The notes under the pieces: generated by a model
The model's input: the letters and a program-made list of their open reading frames with translations, nothing else
Databases searched by the model: none
What the model was told of the DNA's origin: nothing
Assembly (NCBI GenBank): GCA_945861865.1
Contig: CAMAWN010000020.1
Coordinates: 1 to 47,792 of the forward strand
Direction of reading: 5' to 3'
Origin: Candidatus Kuenenia stuttgartensis
GTDB taxonomy: Bacteria > Planctomycetota > Planctomycetia > Planctomycetales > Planctomycetaceae
Length of the DNA stretch: 47,792 nucleotides
Shown here: piece by piece, positions 16,925 to 26,892 of the stretch
Numbering within the stretch: the stretch's first letter is position 1
Layout: every line of letters starts with the position of its first letter
Program-made: the position numbers and the translations under genes

Positions 16925-18076
16925 ATGAAAATCACAAAGCTCGAATCGTTTTTGGTGAATGGCGGGTTGCGGAACTATCTGTTCGTGCGACTGACGACCG
17001 ACACGGGACTGACCGGTTTGGGAGAGGCGACGTTGGAGTGGCAAGAAGCCACGGTGCAGATGCTCCTTCACGAATGGGTTGAGGATCGTATTCTCGGCGT
17101 TGATCCGTTCGATATCGAAAAGGTGTTCGGGGATTTGATTCGAGATCAGTATCAAGGTGGCTCGACCGTACTGACCGCGATCAGTGGCGTCGAGATCGCC
17201 TGTTGGGACTTGATCGGCAAAGCCTGTGGCCAGCCAGTCTATAAGCTGCTGGGCGGGCGAGCACGCGAGCGGCTACCGAGCTACGCGAACGGCTGGTACG
17301 GCGGTGCCCAGACTCCAGCCGACTACGCAGCGAAAGCGAGAGAAGTTGTCGCCCGTGGCTATCGCGGGATGAAGTTCGATCCGTTCGGCGTTGCCTGGAA
17401 AGAAATGACTTGCGAGCAGATGTCCGACGCCGAGCAGATTGTCGCTGCGGTTCGCGAAGCGGTCGGCGACGAGATCGACTTGATGATCGAAGTTCACGGT
17501 CGGCTGTCAGTCGGTTGCGCGATCGAAATGGGACGCCGTCTGATCCCGTACCGTCCCGCGTGGTACGAGGAACCGGTCACGCCGCACAGTCTCGACCAGT
17601 TGCTGAAAGTCAAACAAGCGCTGCCGTTCCCCATTGCCGCAGGCGAGCGGCTTTACATGCTGGAAGAATTCACTCGCCTCGCGTCGCTCCGCGCGTGCGA
17701 CGTTGTGCAGATGGATTTGGCTCACTGCGGCGGACTCGGCATCGGCAAGAAGATCGCCGCGTTGTGCCAAGGTCAGGATTTACGAATCGCTCCACACTGC
17801 TCGATCGGCCCGGTCGCGTTGTGTGCCGCGCTGCATTTCGGCTGGTCCACGCCACAAATCGCGGTCCAAGAAAATTTCGCCGAGTACGACGTACCGTGGC
17901 GCAACGACCTCGTTCATGGCTGGAATCCAATCCGTCACGGCGAGTTTGCCCTCCCTGACCAACCGGGCCTCGGCTTGGAACTCAACGAACAGGTTTGTGC
18001 CCAGCACCCGTATCGCAAGAACTCGTTTCCGTCGTTGTGGGACGATCGCTGGGTCAAGGAGTTCACCAAGAAGTAG
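16925..18076 (+). CDS. enolase-superfamily sugar-acid dehydratase (mandelate racemase/galactonate dehydratase type)
   Basis: A 383-residue enzyme with the N-terminal capping domain (1-125) and a TIM barrel. Visible catalytic elements are Lys150 (GMKFDPFG), the metal ligands Glu189 (in MIEVHGR, with H191), Glu216 (YEEP) and Glu241 (AGER), and His291 (APHCSIGP). The E-x-H pair and APHC motif fit galactonate or gluconate dehydratase-like members, which produce 2-keto-3-deoxy sugar acids. A KDG kinase that could use such a product is encoded at 43168-44265. The stop codon TAG lies inside the palindromic element at 18073, so the last codons abut the element. The next gene is a D-2-hydroxyacid dehydrogenase 73 nt downstream. 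Confidence 0.9.
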   Translation: MKITKLESFLVNGGLRNYLFVRLTTDTGLTGLGEATLEWQEATVQMLLHEWVEDRILGVDPFDIEKVFGDLIRDQYQGGSTVLTAISGVEIACWDLIGKACGQPVYKLLGGRARERLPSYANGWYGGAQTPADYAAKAREVVARGYRGMKFDPFGVAWKEMTCEQMSDAEQIVAAVREAVGDEIDLMIEVHGRLSVGCAIEMGRRLIPYRPAWYEEPVTPHSLDQLLKVKQALPFPIAAGERLYMLEEFTRLASLRACDVVQMDLAHCGGLGIGKKIAALCQGQDLRIAPHCSIGPVALCAALHFGWSTPQIAVQENFAEYDVPWRNDLVHGWNPIRHGEFALPDQPGLGLELNEQVCAQHPYRKNSFPSLWDDRWVKEFTKK

Positions 18077-18137
18077 CCACGTTCGCCAGAACGTGGGCCA
18101 ATTCACGAAGACCCCACGTTCTGGCGAACGTGGCTAC
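18073..18137. repeat. perfect 25-bp inverted repeat
   Basis: Arms of 25 nt (left begins GTAGCCACGTTCGCCAGAAC; right is its exact complement, positions 18113-18137) flank a 15-nt loop. The arms are identical to the base. The TAG stop of the upstream dehydratase gene is provided by bases 18074-18076 of the left arm. Confidence 0.95.
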
Positions 18138-18149
18138 GAAGAGTCCCCC

Positions 18150-19214
18150 GTGTTCAAAGCCATCCGACTCAACGCGACAACCTATCCGATCGACAACGTG
18201 GAACGCGAAGAACTCGCGCGGGCCGGCGCGGAGTTCATCGAGATCGAAGGGCAAGAACCGCACGAAATCCTCGCGGCCGCAGAAGACTGCGACGCGCTGT
18301 TGGTCGTGTCATCGCGTGTGCCGGCTTCGGTCATCGAGCGGTTGTCTCGCTGCCGAGTGATTGCTCGGCTGGGTGCGGGCACGGACAAGATCGACGTCGC
18401 GGAAGCGACTTACCGAGGCATCGTCGTCACCAACGTGCCGGACTTCTGCCTCAACGAACAAGCCGAGCACACGCTGACATTGCTGTTGGCATTCGCCCGC
18501 CGCTTGCCGTTCATGATCGAGGCGATGCGGACTCACAACTGGACCGCGCGACATCATCCCGGAGTGCATCGGCTGGCCGGTCAGACGCTTGGTTTGATCG
18601 GCTTCGGTGCCAGCGCGCGAGCGGTCGCTCAACGAGCTTCGGCATTCGGCCTGCGTTTGCGGGCTTGGGTTCGCGATCCGGCCAAGTACCGAGACTTCGC
18701 GAAGCAACTTCACGTCGAACTCGTACCGCTCGACCGATTGCTCTCCGAGAGCGACTTCGTGTCGATCCATCTGCCCCTGTGCGACGAGACATATCACTTG
18801 CTCTCTGCCGAACGGCTGGCACACCTGAAACCGACCGCGGTTTTGATCAACACGGCTCGCGGGGCAATCGTCGATGAAGCCGCGCTGGTCACGCTGCTCC
18901 AGCAGCGGAAGATCGCCGGAGCCGCGCTCGATGTGTTCGAGGGGATCGACGTCTTTGCCCTGCCCGGAACGCCGGCCGCGCATCCGCTGCTCGAATTGGA
19001 CAACGTGATCCTCACGCCCCACAGCGCCGGCAGTTCGGTGGAATCGAGCCGCGAATCCAAAGTCCGAGGAGCACGCAACGCCGCCGACGTGCTGCTCGGA
19101 GTCCGTCCCCGATCGGTCGTGAATCCCGATGTCGTTCCACGATTTCCACTGCAAGCGGGTCTGCTTGTGGGTAGTGGCACAGCTAGGCGAGCGGGGGATG
19201 TGAGGGAGATGTGA
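18150..19214 (+). CDS. D-2-hydroxyacid dehydrogenase family protein
   Basis: A 354-residue NAD-dependent dehydrogenase. The nucleotide-binding motif GFGASARAVA (151-160) and the catalytic trio Arg237 (NTARG), Glu264 (DVFEG) and His291 (TPHSAG) are present. It resembles the C-terminal-binding-protein/phosphoglycerate-dehydrogenase-like branch that acts on 2-hydroxy or 2-keto acids; the substrate is not clear, though the neighbour suggests a sugar-acid route. The start is GTG at 18150, directly after the palindromic element; no strong Shine-Dalgarno is visible. Homology-like sequence ends near VVNPDVVP (331). The last ~20 residues run into a low-complexity tail and may not belong to the ancestral gene. 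Confidence 0.88.
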   Translation: MFKAIRLNATTYPIDNVEREELARAGAEFIEIEGQEPHEILAAAEDCDALLVVSSRVPASVIERLSRCRVIARLGAGTDKIDVAEATYRGIVVTNVPDFCLNEQAEHTLTLLLAFARRLPFMIEAMRTHNWTARHHPGVHRLAGQTLGLIGFGASARAVAQRASAFGLRLRAWVRDPAKYRDFAKQLHVELVPLDRLLSESDFVSIHLPLCDETYHLLSAERLAHLKPTAVLINTARGAIVDEAALVTLLQQRKIAGAALDVFEGIDVFALPGTPAAHPLLELDNVILTPHSAGSSVESSRESKVRGARNAADVLLGVRPRSVVNPDVVPRFPLQAGLLVGSGTARRAGDVREM

Positions 19215-19351
19215 ATCGTGCGCGCTGGCCCTGGTGTCCCCGCTGGTGAGATACCTGGAAGATCACATCGGATCCTTGCGGTTGTGCGACGAACCGGAAC
19301 TGGTGCGGCCTCAAGTACGGCGATGGCAATCGTGGCACTGGCTTGAGGCCG

Positions 19352-19371
19352 CAGGTTGAAAACATGCCCCA

Positions 19372-19372
<1 letters not shown>
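19352..19372. repeat. solo arm of the CAGGTTGAAAACATGCCCCAC element
   Basis: A single 21-nt arm matching the right arm of the elements at 11715 and 23157. No partner arm is visible. It ends exactly at the stop codon (19372-19374) of asnS. The 157-nt spacer 19215-19371 also contains G-rich sequence with an AGCGGGG/CCCCGCT pairing. Confidence 0.6.
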
Positions 19373-20769
<1,397 letters not shown>

Positions 20770-20971
20770 GACTCAACTCCTTTTGGCATTCGCGCGTCAA
20801 ACGCCGAGATTTGTCCTCGGTGACAATCTCTGGCGGGCGAGGTGTAGTGAACTTCGCCAGTCTGCGGGAGTGAACCCGACTTCGCCACCGTGGCGGTGAC
20901 ACTCAACGGCGATAGACTGCTCCACATTCACGGGCACGTCGGGGCGATGTGTTCCGTCGTGGGAGCGGTTC

Positions 20972-22510
20972 ATGCTGGCGAAATTGTTTTCGTATTCGTT
21001 GCTGGGGATCGAGGCGAAGCCGGTTGAGGTCGAGGTTGATATTTCTCCGGCCTCGATGCCCCGCACCGTGCTGGTGGGCATGGCCGAGATGGCGGTCAAA
21101 GAGAGCACGCATCGCATCGAACGAGCGCTCGTGAACTGCGGCTACTCGCGGCCAATTGACCGCGTCGTCATCAATCTCTCGCCGGCTGAACTGCCAAAGG
21201 ATGGTGCGTCGTTCGATCTGCCGATCGCGCTGGGCATGATCGTCGCGAGCGGACAGCTTGTGCGAGATCGACTCCACGATTTCGCGGCAGTCGGTGAGTT
21301 GGCGCTGGATGGAACCGTGCGGCCGGTGCGCGGAGCGTTGTCGATGGCGATTGCCGCGCGCGAACAAGGCAAGACGGGGTTGCTGGTGCCGGTCGACAAC
21401 GTGCCGGAAGCTTCGGTCGTGGACGGCATCCAAATCATTCCGATCGGCACGCTGACCGAGGCGGTTGGATTTCTGTCCGGTGAGTTGGAAATCGAACCGG
21501 CTCAGTTCAGTTGGGACCGCGCGGTCGCGACGTTTGGTAGTTACGACGTCGATTACTCGGATGTGAAAGGCCAAGAGTCGGCGAAGCGAGCGGTCACGGT
21601 CGCCGCCGCCGGCACGCACCATCTGCTGATGATCGGCTCACCGGGGACCGGCAAGACGCTGCTCGCGCGGCGATTGGTGACGATTCTGCCGCCACTGAAC
21701 ACCGAAGAAAGTTTGCAGACGACGCGCATCTGGTCCGCCGTCGGACGTCTGGAACGAGGGCAATCACTGATCTTGCAACGTCCGTTTCGTTCGCCGCATC
21801 ACACGATCAGCGAGGCGGGATTGGTCGGCGGCGGCAGCACACCGGCTCCGGGGGAAATCAGTCTCGCGCATCACGGCGTTTTGTTCTTGGATGAGCTTCC
21901 CGAATTCAATCGTCGCACGCTGGAAGTGTTGCGACAGCCGCTGGAGGAAAACAACGTCACGATCTCACGAGCGAGCGGCAGTGTCACGTTCCCCGCGAAC
22001 TTGATGCTGGTCGCGGCGATGAACCCGTGCCCCTGCGGTTATCGCGGCGATCCGAAGCGCAACTGTCAGTGCAGCCCGATGCAGATCGAACGCTATCTGG
22101 CCAAGATCAGCGGGCCATTGCTGGACCGCATCGACATTCACGTCGAAGTCCCCGCCGTGCCATTCCGTGAGATTTCCGACAGTCAACCGGGCACGTCCAG
22201 CGCGACGATGGTCGAGCAAGTCACCGTCGCCCGTGACATTCAGCGTCGCCGTTTCAGCAACCGGCCGGGCCTGTGTAACGGCAAGATGTCCACTCGCGAG
22301 ATTCGCCAATACTGCAAGCTGGTGCCGGAGGCGGAGACGCTGATCCGACAGGCGATGGAAGAGATGGGCTTCTCGGCCCGCGCTCACGACAAGATCCTGC
22401 GAGTCGCCCGCACGATCGCGGACCTCGCGAACAGTGAAGCCATCCAGCCAGAACATCTGCACGAAGCGATCAACTTCCGCACGCTCGATCGGACGTATTG
22501 GGCGTCGTAG
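20972..22510 (+). CDS. comM: ComM/YifB family Mg-chelatase-like AAA+ ATPase
   Basis: A 512-residue protein. Residues 1-175 form the ChlI-like N-terminal domain (VEVDISPASMPRTVLVGMAEMAVKES, 19-44). The AAA+ core has Walker A GSPGTGKT (222-229), Walker B LFLDELPEF, and the cysteine-rich NPCPCGYRGDPKRNCQC insertion near 351. ComM is a branch-migration helicase used during natural transformation in proteobacteria; in other phyla it is widespread and its role is less certain. GGAG lies 6 nt before the ATG. There are no other competence genes nearby, though cinA is at 40657. Confidence 0.92.
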   Translation: MLAKLFSYSLLGIEAKPVEVEVDISPASMPRTVLVGMAEMAVKESTHRIERALVNCGYSRPIDRVVINLSPAELPKDGASFDLPIALGMIVASGQLVRDRLHDFAAVGELALDGTVRPVRGALSMAIAAREQGKTGLLVPVDNVPEASVVDGIQIIPIGTLTEAVGFLSGELEIEPAQFSWDRAVATFGSYDVDYSDVKGQESAKRAVTVAAAGTHHLLMIGSPGTGKTLLARRLVTILPPLNTEESLQTTRIWSAVGRLERGQSLILQRPFRSPHHTISEAGLVGGGSTPAPGEISLAHHGVLFLDELPEFNRRTLEVLRQPLEENNVTISRASGSVTFPANLMLVAAMNPCPCGYRGDPKRNCQCSPMQIERYLAKISGPLLDRIDIHVEVPAVPFREISDSQPGTSSATMVEQVTVARDIQRRRFSNRPGLCNGKMSTREIRQYCKLVPEAETLIRQAMEEMGFSARAHDKILRVARTIADLANSEAIQPEHLHEAINFRTLDRTYWAS

Positions 22511-22571
22511 ACGCTCAACGTCGCCATCACGCTCCGTGTGAAGAGCTGAACGCTTCACACGCCCGGTGCGG

Positions 22572-23141
22572 TTACGCCACTCCGTCCTTCTCCAGCAGCA
22601 GGCGGAGATACGAGCGGCGTTCGGATTTGCCGAGGTTCAACTCTTGCGAGAGGGCGAACAGGCATTCGCGGGCGGCGTCGCGGGCGGAGTCCTCGGCGAT
22701 GATTTCGAGTTCGGTGAACCAGCCGAGGTCGCACACGTTGTCGATGACGACTTCCAGATTGCGGTCTTGCCAGCAGAGATGGAATGGCTCGCGGCGTTTG
22801 ACGACGTCGCGGACTTCGCGAAAGCCGAGCGAGGTGAGCATCTCGCGCAGTTGTTCGCGAGCAGTCTGGCCGGAGGCGGCGGGGACTTCGATTTCTCGGC
22901 GCGTCTTGGCGACGGCATCAAGCACCGGGCCTTTGTAGGTCAGGAAGTTTTCGTCGCCGACGCAGCGCAGGCGGAAGACTTCGTCGGTCTGAGCGAAGTC
23001 GCGGCTGGGGTGTGCGAAGTAGATGTCGCGTTGATCGAGCGGCTGGCTGGGGTGTGCTCCCAGCGCGGCGATGCGCTGGCGGAGGGCATCGACGGTGGCC
23101 TCGTCAGACAGCGGGAATTTCATTTCGACTTCGTAGGTCAT
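22572..23141 (-). CDS. CYTH-domain protein (CyaB-like, class IV adenylate cyclase/thiamine triphosphatase family)
   Basis: A 189-residue triphosphate tunnel enzyme. The N-terminal EVEMK (E4-x-E6-x-K8) is the family's defining triphosphate/metal motif. Further acidic and basic strand residues follow (RRDIYF, RLRC, TRREIEV, ELEIIAED). CYTH proteins bind inorganic or organic triphosphates; known activities include adenylate cyclase, thiamine triphosphatase and polyphosphatase, and sequence alone does not choose. The start at 23141 gives the expected MTYEVEMKF; the frame continues to 23186 only because the palindromic element there lacks stops. It is convergent with comM (61-nt gap). Confidence 0.88.
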   Translation of the reverse strand: MTYEVEMKFPLSDEATVDALRQRIAALGAHPSQPLDQRDIYFAHPSRDFAQTDEVFRLRCVGDENFLTYKGPVLDAVAKTRREIEVPAASGQTAREQLREMLTSLGFREVRDVVKRREPFHLCWQDRNLEVVIDNVCDLGWFTELEIIAEDSARDAARECLFALSQELNLGKSERRSYLRLLLEKDGVA

Positions 23142-23156
23142 GGGAGAACTACATTC

Positions 23157-23266
23157 GTGGGACAGGTTTTCAACCTGCCCGGCCAAAAGAGACTCAGAGG
23201 ATTCAATGGCACGACAACTCTGCGAGACGCGTATTCATGGACGGGCATGTTGAAAACATGCTCCAC
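23157..23266. repeat. two-armed palindromic element, GTGGG..CAGGTT family
   Basis: The left arm GTGGGACAGGTTTTCAACCT (from 23157) and right arm ending GAAAACATGCTCCAC (to 23266) are inverted copies around a core of about 62 nt. It sits just upstream of the CYTH gene and is the longest copy of this family in the window. Confidence 0.8.
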
Positions 23267-23602
23267 GAGTGACTATACCACTCGCGGCGTTGAATGAGAT
23301 GTTTCCCTGTTTGTGAGTTTCTGCGACACAGCGGATGGGGATCAGGATGTCCGCTGACGTTTTGACACACAGGCCGGGACTTTACGGTCGCGGCCATCCC
23401 ACGTTTGCTGACGTTCGTGCGGCCATCGAATAGACCGACGGACATCCCGAACCAACACGTTGTCGATCGGGACTCACTCATGACCCTCAATTTTCAGACC
23501 TTTGAAAACGTCTCATTCAAAGCCTGGTTGTGCATGGCCGACAACAAGTCGAATTCCGATTCTGGCAACACGCAAACCGGAAAGCCTGACCTACTGATAA
23601 CG
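23267..23602. other. non-coding spacer
   Basis: About 335 nt between the repeat and the rhaB stop. The frame open at 23405-23662 on the plus strand runs into rhaB antisense, has no ribosome site and low codon quality, so I do not call it. A TTGACA followed 15 nt later by TACGGT (near 23355) is only a weak promoter resemblance. No RNA gene or repeat was recognised. Confidence 0.5.
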
Positions 23603-25096
23603 TCATCGCGGACGCTGGCACAACTCCGCAAACCGAGCGTTCGCCGCTTGCCAGGCTGCTGACTCAGCCGGCTCGTAGCGTTTCATTTCGCTTGACCGAC
23701 GGACGACGTCGCGAATCTCGGCCAGCGATCCGATCTCGCCTGCCGTGCGGGCCTGCACGAGCACGTTGCCCAACGCGGTGGCTTCGACGGGACCGGTCAC
23801 AACCGGGCGTCCGCAAGCGTTCGCCGTGAACTGGTTGAGCAACTCGTTCTTCGTGCCGCCGCCGACGATGTGAATCACTTCGACCGGCACTCCGGTCAGC
23901 TCTTCCAGCCAGCCGAGCACCACGCGGTACTTGAGTGCCAGACTTTCGAGGCAGCAGCGAATGAGTTGCCCTTCGGATTCCGGCACCGGTTGATTCGTCG
24001 CTCGACAGAAGTTTTGGATCGCGGTTGGCATGTCGTCGGGACTGAGGAAGCTTGGATCGTCGGGATCGATCAGCGACGCGAACGGCTTCGCCGCCGTTGC
24101 CAGTTGCACCATCGGCCCGTAATCGAGCGGCTGGCCGTGTCGCTCAAACGAGCGGCGACATTCCTGCACCAGCCACAAGCCCATGATGTTTTTCAGCAGC
24201 CGGTAGGTGCCGTCGATGCCTCCCTCGTTTGTGACATTGAGATCGAGTGCTCGCGGGGTGAGCACGGCTTGTTGCACTTCGACGCCCATCAGCGACCACG
24301 TTCCCGAACTGATGTAGGCCCAACTCGGCGAGCCGGTCTTGTCGGTCGGCACGGCTGCGACCGCGCTGCCGGTATCGTGCGTCGCCGGCGCGACGACGTT
24401 GATGCGGCCGAGGTTTGTTCGGCGAGCGATCTCGTCACGCAGCGCTCCCAACTTGGTGCCGGGTGCGACGACTTCGGGGAAGAAGTGCGACGGGATCTCC
24501 AGTCGCTTGAGCATGTCGAACGCCCACGTTCGTTTCGTGGCATCGAAGCATTGCGTGGTCGTGGCGTTCGTGAATTCGACGACGCGGCTGCCGCACAGCA
24601 GCCAGTTGATGTAGTCGGGCATCATCAGAAAGACATCAGTCAACTGCATCAGGTCGCGATTAGTCTGGCTCATGGCCAGCAGTTGATACAGCGTGTTGAT
24701 CTCCATGAACTGCAAGCCGGTGGCCGCGAAGATGTCGCCGCGTGAGACCTTCGTCAGCGCGTGATTCAGCATTCCGCGCGAGCGAGCGTCGCGGTAGTGG
24801 TACGGCGCGCCGAGCATCTCGTTGGTCTTGGTCATCAGGACGTAGTCAACGCCCCAGGTATCGACGCCGATACTGCTGATCGCCGCTCCGAATTTGGTGG
24901 CCGCCACGCTCAGGCCGTTTTGAATGTCGGACCACAGCCGCAGGACATCCCAACGCATCGTCCCGCCGAGATTGACCGCTCCGTTCGGGAAACGATGCAG
25001 TTCTTCCAATTGCACTCGCCGACCATCAAACAGGCCCGCGACGACTCGGCCACTCTCGGCCCCCAAGTCGATGCCCAAGTAACACTGCTGCGCCAT
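23603..25096 (-). CDS. rhaB: rhamnulokinase
   Basis: A 497-residue FGGY-family sugar kinase. The N-terminal ATPase motif GIDLGAESGRVV (8-19), the GVDTWGVDY motif (76-84), SSGTWSLMGVE (264-274) and the C-terminal IHIVGGGTKNELLNQFTANACGRPV (about 408-432) match rhamnulokinase, which phosphorylates L-rhamnulose at C1. No rhaA, rhaD or regulator lies in the window, so assignment to rhamnose relies on the protein alone; another FGGY substrate such as L-fuculose is possible. GAGG lies 8 nt before the ATG, right beside the palindromic element at 25108. Confidence 0.9.
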   Translation of the reverse strand: MAQQCYLGIDLGAESGRVVAGLFDGRRVQLEELHRFPNGAVNLGGTMRWDVLRLWSDIQNGLSVAATKFGAAISSIGVDTWGVDYVLMTKTNEMLGAPYHYRDARSRGMLNHALTKVSRGDIFAATGLQFMEINTLYQLLAMSQTNRDLMQLTDVFLMMPDYINWLLCGSRVVEFTNATTTQCFDATKRTWAFDMLKRLEIPSHFFPEVVAPGTKLGALRDEIARRTNLGRINVVAPATHDTGSAVAAVPTDKTGSPSWAYISSGTWSLMGVEVQQAVLTPRALDLNVTNEGGIDGTYRLLKNIMGLWLVQECRRSFERHGQPLDYGPMVQLATAAKPFASLIDPDDPSFLSPDDMPTAIQNFCRATNQPVPESEGQLIRCCLESLALKYRVVLGWLEELTGVPVEVIHIVGGGTKNELLNQFTANACGRPVVTGPVEATALGNVLVQARTAGEIGSLAEIRDVVRRSSEMKRYEPAESAAWQAANARFAELCQRPR

Positions 25097-25107
25097 GATG
25101 CTGCCTC

Positions 25108-25189
25108 GTAGGTCAGCCTTTCCAGGCTGACCCGATCAACGATTGACGTTGGATTGCTTGTGCGGGTCAGGCTGGAAATCCTGACCTAC
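25108..25189. repeat. two-armed palindromic element, GTAGGTCAGCC family
   Basis: A second copy of the 16832 element. The left arm begins GTAGGTCAGCCTTTCCAGG and the right arm ends GGAAATCCTGACCTAC; arms of about 25 nt around a 31-nt core. It lies 11 nt upstream of rhaB and could contribute to its leader. The nearby spacer to 25368 shows no gene. Confidence 0.85.
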
Positions 25190-25368
25190 TTTCGGCGGCA
25201 GCATGACGAACTCGGTGCGGTCGAGCCAGCGAAACCGACTCGCCGTTCAACTCTCGTCAGTGCGTGGAAATGGCCGATGCCTATTGTGGGTGACGAGGGG
25301 GATCGGTACGTTGTTTCGGATCAGTTCAGAGATTGTCTCAGGACGAATCGTCGCCATTCGGAACGATC

Positions 25369-26868
25369 ATGCGTGAACTCCTCTTTCGCCAGCTTCAGCC
25401 AATTCGGCAACGACAATGGGTGGAAGGAGTGGTCCGTTTGGCCGTGTGGGGTTTGGGAACGGGATCGACTGTCGCCGCCGTTTTGGGAATTCTGCGGATG
25501 GTCGGCTGGCTCTCGGCCACTGGGGCTGGATGGGGAGTCTTGCTGGGACTTCCGCTGGTTGCGGCCGCGGCGGCTGCTGTTTGGGGATGGCTCAAGACCG
25601 ACTGGCTGCCGGCCGCTCGCGCGGTTGATGGCCATTACGAATTGAAAGATCGCACCGAGACCGCTCTTGCCTTTTTGCGACGAGAGCAGGCGGGGCAGGG
25701 CAACGAGTGGGAGCAATTGCAACTCGCAGATGCGGTGCAGCATCTGCAACGGGTCGAGGCCAAGCAAGTCGTCCCGCTGGTTTTTCCGAGTTCGTTCCGC
25801 TGGGCGGCTGCCACGACGGCGCTGGCGGTCGTGTTGCTGTGTTGGCCCACGGGACATTCGCAGATCAATGCGGGGCCCTCGCAGCCGCTCGATGCGATTG
25901 TCACTGAGGCCGAGATCGTCTCCGAAGACTTGCAGGAATTGATCAACGATTTGCCAGAGGACCATGACCCAGAACTTGAGGCGCTCGTCAAAGAACTGCT
26001 CGCGAAAGCGGCGGAGATGAAAGAGCCGGGAGTCGATGTCCGCGAGGCGCTGGCCAAACTGTCGGAGATGCAGTCGGCTCTGCAAGCGGTGGCCGCCGAA
26101 CTCAACGTCGCTGCGACTGACGAGCAGATGAAAGCAGTTGGCGAAGCGTTGCAGTCGGCAGAGGCTCTGCAAGAGGCAGGCAAATCGTTGCAGGAAGGTC
26201 AGTACGACAAGGCCGCTGAGCAATTGGCGAAACTCGACACCCCAAAGCTCGACCGCAAGGGATCGCGAGCCGTCGCTGACAAACTGGAAAAGGCGTCGCA
26301 AGCTGCGGATCAAAAGGGTTTGAAAAAACTCGGCGAGGCGGCGAAACAAACGGCCGAGGGGCTGGAAAAGGACGATCCGGCGAAGACCAAGCAAGGACTC
26401 AGCAAGCTTGCCGATTCCGCCAAGCAGCAGGGCAACTCTAAAAAGATCAGCGATCTCTTGAAAAAACAGGTCGACAAACTGGCTGAGTGCAAAGGGAATT
26501 GTCAGTCGAACGCTCAAGGCAACAAGCCGGGCGACAAGCCACGACTCAAAGCCGGTCGCGGCACGAACGAGACTGTTCAAGGGGGCCGCACGAACCTCGA
26601 CGCAAAACGGAACGAAGAGAAAATTCAGGGTCTCAAAGGCGAACAAGGTGACAGCGACACCGAAACGCTCACCACCAAAGAAGCGGAAGAATCGGCGAAG
26701 CGTGAACTCAAAGAGGTCTATCACAAATACCGCAAGCTCAGCGACGCGGTCCTCGAATCCGAAGACATCCCGCTCGGTCATCGCCAAACCATCCGCCGCT
26801 ACTTCGAGGCCATCCGCCCGACGCGCGAGGATGCGAACTCCGGCAAGTTGGATTCGACGAAAGAATAG
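25369..26868 (+). CDS. membrane protein with long coiled-coil domain
   Basis: About 499 residues, unrecognised. Two or three N-terminal hydrophobic helices (about 20-47, 50-75) and a further one near 145-160 anchor it. The remainder (about 175-480) is highly charged and Ala/Lys/Glu/Gln-rich with heptad character, i.e. a long helical or coiled-coil domain. A more polar tail (RGTNETVQGGRTNLDAKRNEEK) follows. The layout resembles DUF4175-like membrane proteins of planctomycetes. The ATG at 25369 (GGAA upstream) is preferred over a TTG at 25333. It is 24 nt upstream of the ABC exporter and probably in its operon. Confidence 0.75.
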   Translation: MRELLFRQLQPIRQRQWVEGVVRLAVWGLGTGSTVAAVLGILRMVGWLSATGAGWGVLLGLPLVAAAAAAVWGWLKTDWLPAARAVDGHYELKDRTETALAFLRREQAGQGNEWEQLQLADAVQHLQRVEAKQVVPLVFPSSFRWAAATTALAVVLLCWPTGHSQINAGPSQPLDAIVTEAEIVSEDLQELINDLPEDHDPELEALVKELLAKAAEMKEPGVDVREALAKLSEMQSALQAVAAELNVAATDEQMKAVGEALQSAEALQEAGKSLQEGQYDKAAEQLAKLDTPKLDRKGSRAVADKLEKASQAADQKGLKKLGEAAKQTAEGLEKDDPAKTKQGLSKLADSAKQQGNSKKISDLLKKQVDKLAECKGNCQSNAQGNKPGDKPRLKAGRGTNETVQGGRTNLDAKRNEEKIQGLKGEQGDSDTETLTTKEAEESAKRELKEVYHKYRKLSDAVLESEDIPLGHRQTIRRYFEAIRPTREDANSGKLDSTKE

Positions 26869-26892
26869 TCAGCGACGTTAAGGATTCCAATT

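Noticed and set aside
23405..23662. 85-codon plus-strand frame in the spacer before rhaB
   Set aside because: No ribosome site, runs into rhaB antisense, and composition is not protein-like.
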